A stretch of 64,000 nt of DNA from Meiothermus sp. Pnk-1 (lineage in GTDB: Bacteria; Deinococcota; Deinococci; Deinococcales; Thermaceae), in assembly GCF_003226535.1 (NCBI RefSeq), contig NZ_QKOB01000010.1:1-64000 (forward strand). The letters run 5' to 3'. The notes under the pieces are model-generated. The model did no database searches. It saw only the letters and a program-made list of their open reading frames with translations, and was not told the origin of the DNA. The position numbers and the translations under genes are program-made. Shown piece by piece: positions 37,989-45,318 of the stretch. How positions within the stretch are numbered: position 1 is the stretch's first letter; each line of letters starts with the position of its first letter.

Positions 37989-39182
37989 TTAGGAGAGCGC
38001 CTCTATAGCCAGGGCCACCGAGCCCCCGGTGCCGTGGCAGATCGCGGCTAAGCCCCGGTGCTTGCGGTGGGTGTGCAGAGCGTGGATCAAGGTGACGAGG
38101 ATGCGTGCCCCGCTGGCTCCGATGGGGTGGCCGATGGCGATGGCCCCGCCATGCACGTTGAGCCGCTCCATCGGCACGCCCAGCAAGCGGTGGAACAGGA
38201 TATTGTTGAGGGCAAAGGCCTCGTTGTTCTCAAAGAAGTCGAAGTCGGCGATCTCCAACTTCAACCTGCTTAGCAGCTTCTTCACCGCCGGGATAGGCGC
38301 TTCAGGGAAGCGCCAGGGCTCGCCCGCCGCCCAGGCCGACCCCAGAAGGCGGGCGATCGGCTTTAGGCCGTGCCGCTCCACGGCTTCGCCGCTGGCCAAG
38401 AGCAAGGCCGCCGCCCCGTCGGAGATTTGTGAGGCGTTGCCGGCCGTGAGCGTTCCGCCCTGCTTGAAAGCCGGTCGCAGGGAGCTCAACGACTCGAGCG
38501 TGGTGTCCGGGCGGACCCCTTCATCCTTGTCCAGCAGCTCTGTTCCCCTACGGGTCTTGATTTCCATGGGGGCGATCTCTGCGCGGAAATGCCCCGCCTC
38601 TTGAGCTCTGGCCGCGCGCCGGTGAGACTCCAAGGCCACCGCGTCGAGCTCGGCGCGGCTCACCCCGAACTCCGCCGCCAGCCGCTCGGCCTGCTCCCCC
38701 ATAGCCTCCGCGGTGAAGGGATCGGAAAGGCCGTCCCGCTGGAGGATGTCTTGGAGTTGCTCCGGGGCCCCGGCCAGGTACTTGTATCCCCAGCGCGCCC
38801 GGTGAGAGAGGTAAAACCCGCTCTGGCTCATGCTCTCCATTCCTCCCACCAACACCAGCTCGGCTTGCCCACTTTGGACCGCCAGGGCCCCATTGGCCAC
38901 GGCTTGCATTCCCGAGGCGCAGACCATGTCCACCGCGTAACCGTCTACGCTGGCTGGGATGCCCGCCTGGAAGGCGGCTTGGCGGGGGGGGAGTTGTCCG
39001 TGCCCGGCCCTTAGCACCTGGCCAAAGATATACAGATCGAGATCAGAGCCCTGGACACGACCTTTTTCTAAGGCCGCCCGCATCGCGTGCGCTCCCAAGT
39101 CCATGGGGGAAAAGTCCTTGAGCGCCCCGCCAAACTTGCCAATCGGGCTGCGAACCGCGGAAACCACGAACACTTCACGCAT
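37989..39182 (-). CDS. Acetyl-CoA acetyltransferase (thiolase)
   Basis: 397 residues. The active Cys is in VCASGMQAVANGAL (about residue 87), the His in GHPIGASGAR and the second Cys in CHGTGGSVAL. It condenses two acetyl-CoA to acetoacetyl-CoA or runs the reverse, last step of beta-oxidation. The start is ATG 39182, with MREVFVVSAVRSPIG. Single gene; it belongs functionally with the SDR, acyl-CoA synthetase and mutase genes. Confidence 0.93.
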   Translation of the reverse strand: MREVFVVSAVRSPIGKFGGALKDFSPMDLGAHAMRAALEKGRVQGSDLDLYIFGQVLRAGHGQLPPRQAAFQAGIPASVDGYAVDMVCASGMQAVANGALAVQSGQAELVLVGGMESMSQSGFYLSHRARWGYKYLAGAPEQLQDILQRDGLSDPFTAEAMGEQAERLAAEFGVSRAELDAVALESHRRAARAQEAGHFRAEIAPMEIKTRRGTELLDKDEGVRPDTTLESLSSLRPAFKQGGTLTAGNASQISDGAAALLLASGEAVERHGLKPIARLLGSAWAAGEPWRFPEAPIPAVKKLLSRLKLEIADFDFFENNEAFALNNILFHRLLGVPMERLNVHGGAIAIGHPIGASGARILVTLIHALHTHRKHRGLAAICHGTGGSVALAIEALS

Positions 39183-39244
39183 GTTGCCTCCTCTGCTGCG
39201 AACCTCAGCGTGACAAGCTAAACCTGATACCTATGCTACGGGAT

Positions 39245-39979
39245 CTAGGAGCCGGGCGGAAGAAACCCCCCCAGGGCAGTTCGTTTTTGGGTTTTGCTCA
39301 GGCTGATTTCCAGCTCGCTGAAATTCCGCTCCTGATATAGCTCTACCTCTCCTTGCCGCTTGGCCTCGAGCAAGGCGGCAAACCCCACGGTCTGCTCGGC
39401 CCAGGTGGTAAGAGGCAACTGGCGGAACACGCTCCGGCGCACCTGCCGCAAGAAGCTTCCTATCCGCTCCCAGGCCTCGCGCAGACCAAAGGTCTCCTGT
39501 TCCAACGCCAGCTCAACCCGCCGGACAAAGGGGCGGGCTGCTTCCAGAAGGCGCTCCAGCGGTAGCTTGCGCAGCCGCCGGTCCTTGGGCAGTGGGGGCG
39601 GTGAAACCGGCAGGACGCGTTCGCGTTCGCGGGCCCTCCGCTCGAGGAAGGCCACCGCCTCTTCCAGAGCCACCAAAGTCTCCAGGAAGCCAGCCTGGGC
39701 CTCGGCTTCCTCCCAGATCTCCTCGGGGGTGGGCTTAGGATGCCGGGTGAACGAGCGCAGCTTGAATAGCAGCAGCTCCGCCAGGATCGGGAGCAGCTCG
39801 CTGCGCTCGAGCAAGGCTCGGGATTCAACCTGGGCCATGGCCTGCTCGACCAGAAGCAGCACCGGCAGCTCCGCGGCCGATAGGCGTCCATTTTTGACGG
39901 CCTGGGTCAGCTCGAGGGCGCTCCCGGCAAAGCCAGGGAACTCCAGGTGGATGAAAGGGGAGCCGGAAAGCGCGTTCAC
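39245..39979 (-). CDS. scpA: Segregation and condensation protein A
   Basis: 244-residue kleisin that bridges the SMC heads with ScpB. The N-terminal IHLEFPGFAGSALELTQAVK, the helical middle with LPILAELLLFKLRSF, and the C-terminal winged helix (SVFRQLPLTTWAEQTVGFAALLEAKRQGEVEL) match the family. A GTG at 39979 (VNALSGSPF) is chosen as the start where homology begins; ATG 40078 is open but unlikely. Follows trpS on the same strand, as seen in Thermus relatives. Confidence 0.85.
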   Translation of the reverse strand: MNALSGSPFIHLEFPGFAGSALELTQAVKNGRLSAAELPVLLLVEQAMAQVESRALLERSELLPILAELLLFKLRSFTRHPKPTPEEIWEEAEAQAGFLETLVALEEAVAFLERRARERERVLPVSPPPLPKDRRLRKLPLERLLEAARPFVRRVELALEQETFGLREAWERIGSFLRQVRRSVFRQLPLTTWAEQTVGFAALLEAKRQGEVELYQERNFSELEISLSKTQKRTALGGFLPPGS

Positions 39980-40127
39980 GCCCAAACCATACCCGATATC
40001 GCTCCTGCCAGGACGCCCCACCCGAGCCCCAGCGAGGCGGCGGCTGTAATACTTTTCTGCCCGGGGCGGATGCTCCACCGCGACGTGAGGACAAGTTGCC
40101 AGTACACCAAGTACCCCGAGCGGGCCA

Positions 40128-41147
40128 TCAAACCCTATTCACCTGCTGTTTAGAGGGAAACCGCAGCAGCCCGATCTTTTCCCGTACCTCCTCCATGGTG
40201 GCTTGGGCGATTTGGCGGGCTCGGCGAGCTCCGTCCTCGAGGCTGTCCAGCACGTAGTCGGGGTTTTGTCTTAGCCACTCGGCTTTTGCGCGGATGGGCT
40301 GGGTAGCCTTCATGTACTGCTCAAAGAGGATCTGCTTGATGGCCAAGGTGCCGATCCCGGCCCGGCGATGTTCTTCCTTGAGCACCTCGACCATCTCTTT
40401 GGGGGCGAAGTAGGGCAAGAACTTGAAGACCACGCTGCGTTCAGGATCGCCGGGGTCGGCCAGGCGGAGGCGGGCGGGGTCGTCGGGCAACAGGCGGATC
40501 TTCTCCCACACCGACTTGGGATCTTCCAAAAGGCCGATGGTGTTCCCCGCTGATTTGCTCATCTTGGCCTTGCCGTCAATCCCAGGAACCCGAGGGGCAT
40601 GGGGGTTCAAATAGGCGTTGGGCTCCGGGAACGTCTCCCCGAAGAGGGCATTGAAGCGGCGGGCGATCTCGCGCGCAAGCTCGAGGTGTTGCAGCTGGTC
40701 TTCGCCCACCGGTACGGTGTCGGCTTTGTAGATCATGATGTCCGCCGCCTGTAACACCGGATACATCAAAAGCCCAGCCCCTACCGATTCGAGCTTGGCG
40801 GCTTTGTCCTTGTACTGGGTCATGCGTTGGAGGTCCCCCACCGGCGTGAGGTTGGTGAAAACCCAGGAGAGCTCGGTATGCTCAGGGACGTGGGACTGGA
40901 CAAATAAGGTGACGTGCTCGGGGTCGAGCCCGGCAGCTATATTGACCAGGGCGGCTTCAAAAGTGCGCTGGGCGAGGAGTTCCTTTTCGTAGGCCAAAGG
41001 GTTGGTCATGGCGTGGTAGTCCACGATGCAGTACAGGGCTTCACGGCCTAGTTTTTTCCCCAAATCGACGTAGTTGACAATCGCCCCCAGCCAGTTGCCG
41101 ATGTGGATCTCTCCGGTGGGTTGAATACCCGAAAGCACGCGTTTCAC
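40128..41147 (-). CDS. trpS: Tryptophanyl-tRNA synthetase
   Basis: 339-residue class Ic synthetase. LSGIQPTGEIHIGNWLGAI holds the HIGH-type motif (HIGN), DYHAMTNP and PVGEDQLQHLELAREIARRF bind tryptophan and dimerise, and KMSKSAGNTI is the KMSKS loop. A GTG at 41147 is preferred since the family begins at MKRVLSG; upstream in-frame ATGs at 41177 and 41231 are possible. No T-box leader seen. Confidence 0.95.
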   Translation of the reverse strand: MKRVLSGIQPTGEIHIGNWLGAIVNYVDLGKKLGREALYCIVDYHAMTNPLAYEKELLAQRTFEAALVNIAAGLDPEHVTLFVQSHVPEHTELSWVFTNLTPVGDLQRMTQYKDKAAKLESVGAGLLMYPVLQAADIMIYKADTVPVGEDQLQHLELAREIARRFNALFGETFPEPNAYLNPHAPRVPGIDGKAKMSKSAGNTIGLLEDPKSVWEKIRLLPDDPARLRLADPGDPERSVVFKFLPYFAPKEMVEVLKEEHRRAGIGTLAIKQILFEQYMKATQPIRAKAEWLRQNPDYVLDSLEDGARRARQIAQATMEEVREKIGLLRFPSKQQVNRV

Positions 41148-41272
41148 CGGATCAAGATACCAAAAGCCGAACTCCATACGCAAAAGATTCGTTTTGCACG
41201 CGCAAGGAATTCCTGTGGCAAAGTGTGCCATAGACCCCGACCCTCAACCCTCCATTCGCTAAAGTGGTCGGT

Positions 41273-42322
41273 ATGCGACGTGGCTTGATGTGGGGGCTGG
41301 TGGCCGTCTACCTGGCGCTGTGGGCGATAGGAATTGAGGCACAGCAACGCGCGCAGATTCCCCTGAGTGCCCAGCAGATTCAAGCCAGCGTGGAGAAGGT
41401 ATACCAGCAAGCCCGCGCCGCCGCGGTACGCATCGAGACCATTCCCGAGGGAATTGGCTCGGGATTTTTTATCACCGGCGACGGTTACGTAATGACCGCC
41501 TATCACGTAGTGGAGGGGGCCGAGCTGCTCAACGTGCGCACCGCCGGAGGTGCGCTACTGCGGGCCGAGGTAGTGGGCTACGACGAACCTCGAGACCTGG
41601 CTATCCTCAAGGTTCAGCCGAACCGACCGGTGACCTTCCTCGAGCTCGAGACCCAGCGGGCCTTGCAGCTGCGCGACCTGGTGCTTTGCATTGGGAATTC
41701 CCGGGGCGATTTTCTGGCCCCCCGACCCGGCGTGGTGACGCAACTGGACCGCAACCTTTCTCCTTTCTTCCCCGCCGGGCTGGTGGCTTCAACCATGCGG
41801 CTGGCGCCGGGAGATTCGGGCGGGCCGATCCTCAACGACCAAGGGAAAGTGGTGGCCGTTGCGGTGGCGATTGGCCGCGACGAGAACGGCTTCTCGAGCT
41901 ACGGGGCTCCCCTGGTCGGCCTCGAAAAACGCATCGGTGAGCTCAAGACTGGGGCCAAACGAAGCTGGCCCTATGTGGGGCTGAATCTGGCCGAGCTAAG
42001 CGCCCAAGACATCCAGGAGTTGGGCCTTGATGTGCCACCCGGGGTAATCTTCTCACGGGTGCTCCCGGGGAGCGCCGCCGAGCGGGCGGGGCTCGAGCCC
42101 ACTACCCTGGCCTTCACGCGCGACGGGCAGGTAGTGGGTAGGGTAGGGGATATCATCCTCGAGGTCGATGGGCATAGGGTCTTTACCGCTAACGAGTTCG
42201 CTGCGCTGGTGCGGGCCAAAGAGGTAGGAGATACGGTCACCCTCACCGTTTGGCGAACCAGCGGCAAGGTAGAACACATTCCGATCGTTCTGGGTCCCAA
42301 TCCAAGCCAGGCCAGCCGATAG
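41273..42322 (+). CDS. HtrA/DegP-like serine protease with one PDZ domain
   Basis: 349 residues. N-terminal signal anchor (MWGLVAVYLALWAIGIEA), trypsin-like domain (about 45-235) with catalytic His78 in TAYHVVEG, Asp108 in EPRDLAIL and Ser182 in APGDSGGPI, then a PDZ domain (about 240-335). The triad is complete, so it should be an active envelope protease that degrades or refolds damaged proteins. It is the last chromosomal gene before the integrated element; its terminator is just downstream. Confidence 0.9.
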   Translation: MRRGLMWGLVAVYLALWAIGIEAQQRAQIPLSAQQIQASVEKVYQQARAAAVRIETIPEGIGSGFFITGDGYVMTAYHVVEGAELLNVRTAGGALLRAEVVGYDEPRDLAILKVQPNRPVTFLELETQRALQLRDLVLCIGNSRGDFLAPRPGVVTQLDRNLSPFFPAGLVASTMRLAPGDSGGPILNDQGKVVAVAVAIGRDENGFSSYGAPLVGLEKRIGELKTGAKRSWPYVGLNLAELSAQDIQELGLDVPPGVIFSRVLPGSAAERAGLEPTTLAFTRDGQVVGRVGDIILEVDGHRVFTANEFAALVRAKEVGDTVTLTVWRTSGKVEHIPIVLGPNPSQASR

Positions 42323-42330
42323 CAAAAACC

Positions 42331-42356
42331 AACTCCCCCGGGTAGGGGGAGTTTTT
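42331..42356 (+). terminator. Terminator of the HtrA-like gene, overlapping the element junction
   Basis: AACTCCCCC and GGGGGAGTT form a 9-bp stem followed by TTT. The right arm is also the first part of the 71-bp direct repeat (42345 onwards), so the element's left junction lies within the stem. Confidence 0.7.
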
Positions 42357-42415
42357 GGTGCCGGGAACAGGACTTGAACCTGCACACCCGTAGGGGTACA
42401 CGACCCTGAATCGTG
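42345..42415. repeat. Left attachment site (attL), 71-bp direct repeat
   Basis: Identical to 60374-60444. From 42356 to 42415 it is the last 60 nt of tRNA-Leu(CAG) with CCA (minus strand), cut off at the anticodon stem, where the sequence changes from ACGCG-type tRNA to ACATG. This is the original chromosomal 3' end left behind by integration. Confidence 0.92.
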
Positions 42416-42511
42416 ACATGAACCCAGCCCCCTACAAGCACCGTGCAGCACAGCATTTCTCCGATAGCTCTTCGCTCAGTGGTTACGCGACCGCCCTCAA
42501 GATAGCGCATT

Positions 42512-42539
42512 TTGCTGTACCGGCGCAGCTCTTTATACA
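42512..42539 (+). promoter_or_regulatory. Promoter of the element clamp gene
   Basis: TTGCTG (42512-42517), 16-bp spacer, TATACA (42534-42539), then a short leader with CGGAGAA before the ATG at 42560. A run of ATG-proximal TATAC boxes is a feature shared by many element genes. Confidence 0.5.
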
Positions 42540-42559
42540 CTAAACATCGGAGAACTACT

Positions 42560-43636
42560 ATGCCGAATGCCAGAATCTCCCTACCCAAAGCCAAACTATC
42601 CGCCGTACTAGGCCACCTGGCCAAAATCCCCGCCTCGCTGTCGATGACCACCATCCAGACGTCCCCCGATGGGCTGTGGCTATACCAGAGCGGGCATGGG
42701 CTGGACGTTCAGCTCTGCTTCCCGGAGGCCCGCACCGAATCGCGGGTGACTACCTCTGTCAACACTGCGGCGCTCGCCCAGATGGTGAGTGTAGCGCCGG
42801 GCGAGGCCGTCGAGGTCGAGGTGGGGCCATCCGGCCTCAAGTTTGGGACTGGCGGGTATCGAGCGAGCCTCAACGGGCTCATCGTCGATTACGATGAGCC
42901 CCCCATTGAAGCCGAGGGCGGCGTCGTGGTCCCCATCGCCGAGCTGGGGCGGGCCATCCGCTGCGTGCGCCATGCCGTGGGCGGTGTGAACCGGCCCCAT
43001 TTCCGGGGGGTGCAGCTAGAGTTCTCCCCCGGCAACCTGCGGGCGGTGGCCTCGGATGGCTACCGCCTGGCCCGCTACGACCTGGGCGTGGATGGCCCGC
43101 TGAACGGGAAAGCCATGCTCCCGCTGAAGCCCCTGGATGCTGCTTTGGGCATCCTATCCACCCAGGATGGGGCGGCCACCCTTCAGCTCCACGGCGGGCG
43201 TCTGGCCGTCATCGGGGAGGCGGTGCGCCTGGCGCTCACCCCGATGGGGCAGGGGCTGCCCAACGTTGAGAACGCCATCCCCAAGAGCTATGTGGCCGAG
43301 GCCATCGTGGACCCCAGGGCGCTGATCCAGGCTATCCGGCGCGTTTCCCTGCTCTCGCCGCAGGACAACCGCCGGATCGATCTGAGCTTTTCCGAGCAGC
43401 GCCTGGAGGTTCGTGGCGCTGGGGACTACGGCGAGGGGCGGGATGAGGTTCCGCTGGACACCTACCGGGGCGAGCCGCTGGCCCTATCGCTGAACGCGGT
43501 GTACCTCTACGATGCCCTCTCCTGCATCGAGGGCATGGCCCGGATCAAAATATCCGACCCGAGGAGCCCGATTGCGGTGGAGGCGCTGGAGGATGCGAGG
43601 TATCTGGGGGTGATAGCCCCAATCCTCAACCCCTGA
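42560..43636 (+). CDS. Element-encoded DNA polymerase III beta clamp homologue
   Basis: 358 residues, a full three-domain sliding clamp. ARISLPKAKLSAVLGHLAKI at the N terminus, RPHFRGVQLEFSPGNLRAVASDGYRLARYDL (given here only as landmark parts FRGVQLEF and ASDGYRLAR) in the middle domain and LSLNAVYLYDALSCIEG near the C terminus match DnaN. It is clearly divergent from normal chromosomal clamps and lacks the common C-terminal MPxR/L ending. It may recruit the host polymerase to element DNA or replace the host clamp. First gene at the left end, closed by a strong hairpin. Confidence 0.82.
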   Translation: MPNARISLPKAKLSAVLGHLAKIPASLSMTTIQTSPDGLWLYQSGHGLDVQLCFPEARTESRVTTSVNTAALAQMVSVAPGEAVEVEVGPSGLKFGTGGYRASLNGLIVDYDEPPIEAEGGVVVPIAELGRAIRCVRHAVGGVNRPHFRGVQLEFSPGNLRAVASDGYRLARYDLGVDGPLNGKAMLPLKPLDAALGILSTQDGAATLQLHGGRLAVIGEAVRLALTPMGQGLPNVENAIPKSYVAEAIVDPRALIQAIRRVSLLSPQDNRRIDLSFSEQRLEVRGAGDYGEGRDEVPLDTYRGEPLALSLNAVYLYDALSCIEGMARIKISDPRSPIAVEALEDARYLGVIAPILNP

Positions 43637-43642
43637 ATAGAA

Positions 43643-43670
43643 GCGCCCCCTAGGTTTCCCTAGGGGGCGC
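43643..43670. terminator. Bidirectional hairpin between clamp gene and convergent regulator gene
   Basis: Perfect 12-bp stem GCGCCCCCTAGG / CCTAGGGGGCGC with a 4-nt loop, 6 bp after the clamp stop and 16 bp before the stop of the opposing gene. Weak T-run on either side. Confidence 0.75.
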
Positions 43671-43686
43671 GCTGGTTTGCCCTCGG

Positions 43687-44100
43687 TCAGCGGGGCTGGG
43701 GCTCCGGCCCCTCCAGCACCGCCTTGATCAGTTCGGCCACGCCGCTGTGCCCGGCGCTTCGGGCCAGTTTGAGCAGGCTGCTGTACCTGGGGATGTTGCT
43801 GTAGCTGCGCCACTGGTAGGGGGTGGCGTAGGCCAGGCCGTGCGATTCGAGGCCGAGGGCGTATTCCGCCAGCCCGGCGAGGAACTGCCTTAGCCCGCGC
43901 CCTTGCCATGTGCACTTGGCCTCAACGGCCCACGCCAGCAGGTCCACCGGCTCCATCCCCCGCGCGCGGGCCATAGCCTCGATGCTCTGCCGAGGCCAGC
44001 GCCGCCCGTTACGGATATAGCTGGACATCGACTCGCTGACAGCCCCAGGGGCGGCCTCCGCCAGGCGGGCGAACATTTGCGCATCGGCCTTTACCATCAT
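43687..44100 (-). CDS. Putative Cro/CI-type regulator of the element
   Basis: 137 residues. About residues 8-60 look like a helix-turn-helix of the XRE type (FARLAEAAPGAVSESMSSYI, RNGRRWPRQSIEAMARARGM, then EPVDLLAW). The C-terminal half is unrecognised and helical. Opposite in direction to the main gene block, in the place where a phage repressor would be expected. Its start overlaps the stop of the upstream gene (ATGA), so the two are coupled. Weakness: the HTH call is from pattern only. Confidence 0.6.
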   Translation of the reverse strand: MMVKADAQMFARLAEAAPGAVSESMSSYIRNGRRWPRQSIEAMARARGMEPVDLLAWAVEAKCTWQGRGLRQFLAGLAEYALGLESHGLAYATPYQWRSYSNIPRYSSLLKLARSAGHSGVAELIKAVLEGPEPQPR

Positions 44101-44450
44101 TTCCCCTCCAGCGCCCTCGCCTCGCCGAGGGCCAGCGCGAACATATCGCGTATCATCGGGGGCCGCAGCCCCTGGCCGATCAGCCGCGTGAACTCCGAGT
44201 AGATGATGGAGCCCCCGTACAGCGCGGCGGCCAGCGCCGCTTTCTCGGCGCGCCCCTGGGGATTGTAGCGCTCCACAATCCCTACCCAGCGCCCCTCTTT
44301 CCAGGCATAGCAGTCGAGCAGCGCCCGGTGGGCCTTTTGCAGGGCTTCCTCCAGGCGGCTATCGTCTCGTTGGACGAGATCACGCACCCATCCCCGCAGC
44401 AATGCTTGCGGGCGAGCGCACAGCTTATCGGCGGCAGTCGCTCTGTCCAT
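44097..44450 (-). CDS. Hypothetical protein coupled to the putative regulator
   Basis: 117 residues, mostly helical and basic in the first third (LCARPQALLRGWVRDLVQRD). No family recognised. A TATACT box on the minus strand (44465-44460) lies 9 bp before its ATG, so the message is probably leaderless. It shares a 60-bp divergent spacer with the zinc-ribbon gene, so the pair it forms with the HTH gene is well placed to control both directions. Confidence 0.6.
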   Translation of the reverse strand: MDRATAADKLCARPQALLRGWVRDLVQRDDSRLEEALQKAHRALLDCYAWKEGRWVGIVERYNPQGRAEKAALAAALYGGSIIYSEFTRLIGQGLRPPMIRDMFALALGEARALEGK

Positions 44451-44474
44451 ACAACTCTTAGTATATCAAAAACT

Positions 44475-44503
44475 TTAGCAGTCAGCCGCTATAGCTCTAT
44501 ACT
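44475..44503 (+). promoter_or_regulatory. Promoter of the rightward element block, leaderless type
   Basis: TTAGCA (44475-44480), 17-bp spacer, TATACT (44498-44503), with the ATG at 44512 only 8 bp further, so transcription should begin at or next to the start codon. Confidence 0.6.
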
Positions 44504-44511
44504 TTGAGCTG

Positions 44512-44742
44512 ATGGAGGCTACGCTGGATAACGAACTGAAGCGTTCGGGGACATTCCCCTGCCCACTCTGCGGCGGGGAACGCACCGTATCCTCTCGCCA
44601 CGCGAAAAAGGTTACGGGGGAGGATGGGATGCCGGGGGTGCTCCGGCGGGGGCGGCGTTGCCTGGAGTGTGGGGCCAGGTGGGCCACGCTGGAGCTGGTG
44701 GTGGTGGGGAGCGTCGTCCGGGATGGGCGCGTCGTCCTCTGA
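44512..44742 (+). CDS. Small zinc-ribbon protein
   Basis: 76 residues with two Cys pairs, CPLCGG (about 17-22) and CLECG (about 50-54), the arrangement of a zinc ribbon like those of NrdR or phage Ogr-type activators. Basic between the pairs. Likely DNA- or RNA-binding, perhaps an activator of the genes that follow. The first gene of the rightward block. Confidence 0.65.
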   Translation: MEATLDNELKRSGTFPCPLCGGERTVSSRHAKKVTGEDGMPGVLRRGRRCLECGARWATLELVVVGSVVRDGRVVL

Positions 44743-44752
44743 GGGGGTAGCG

Positions 44753-45307
44753 GTGCTGGCGTTTTATCTGCTTTCCCCGATGCGGGTCGCGCTATATGCC
44801 TATCCGGCGGGCGATATAGAGGTGTACGCCTCGGAATCGCCCTATGTCCCGGAGGGCCTGGTCGTCCAGATGGCGAAGGCCCTGCTGCGCCCGCCCGCCC
44901 CGCTGGATGAGAACGCCTCAAGCGGCGGAACGCTCCGGGCCAGCGTACAGATGGCGCGGCCCTCGGGCTGGATTTTCCGCTACGCCGAGCGCGATCTGCT
45001 GCTCCCCCAAAGCGGCTACTTGGCGGCGCTGAACGAGATGGCGACCAAGGATCGGATAACGATCCGGGAGTGGTTCGAGCGGAGCAGGCGGGTCGTACTG
45101 GTGCGCCTGGAGGATGGGCGGGAGGTGCCGCTTTCCCAGCTCACCCCAGGAGAGGCGGCCATAGCGACGAACCATCGGGCTCGCTGGCAGCACCCGCCGC
45201 TGTTTTTCTATGGCGGCCCCACCGAGTACGGGCTGTCGTTCATGCGCCTGGCCGCCCGGTTGTTCCCGGAGTACGCCACGCGCAAGACGGTGCGCCGGGT
45301 GGCCTGA
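44753..45307 (+). CDS. Hypothetical protein of the element
   Basis: 184 residues from a GTG at 44753 with GAGGGGG 4-5 nt upstream; ATG 44723 is an alternative that would overlap the previous gene. It opens with a hydrophobic segment (LAFYLLSPMRVALYAYPAGD) and ends basic (FPEYATRKTVRRVA). No family recognised. 11 bp before the first KGREGY-module gene, so probably the same transcript. Confidence 0.55.
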   Translation: MLAFYLLSPMRVALYAYPAGDIEVYASESPYVPEGLVVQMAKALLRPPAPLDENASSGGTLRASVQMARPSGWIFRYAERDLLLPQSGYLAALNEMATKDRITIREWFERSRRVVLVRLEDGREVPLSQLTPGEAAIATNHRARWQHPPLFFYGGPTEYGLSFMRLAARLFPEYATRKTVRRVA

Positions 45308-45318
45308 AAGGAGGCGCG

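Noticed and set aside
42356-42415. A second functional tRNA-Leu gene
   Set aside because: Only the 3' 60 nt are present; the D arm and 5' acceptor strand are missing, as expected for an attachment-site remnant.
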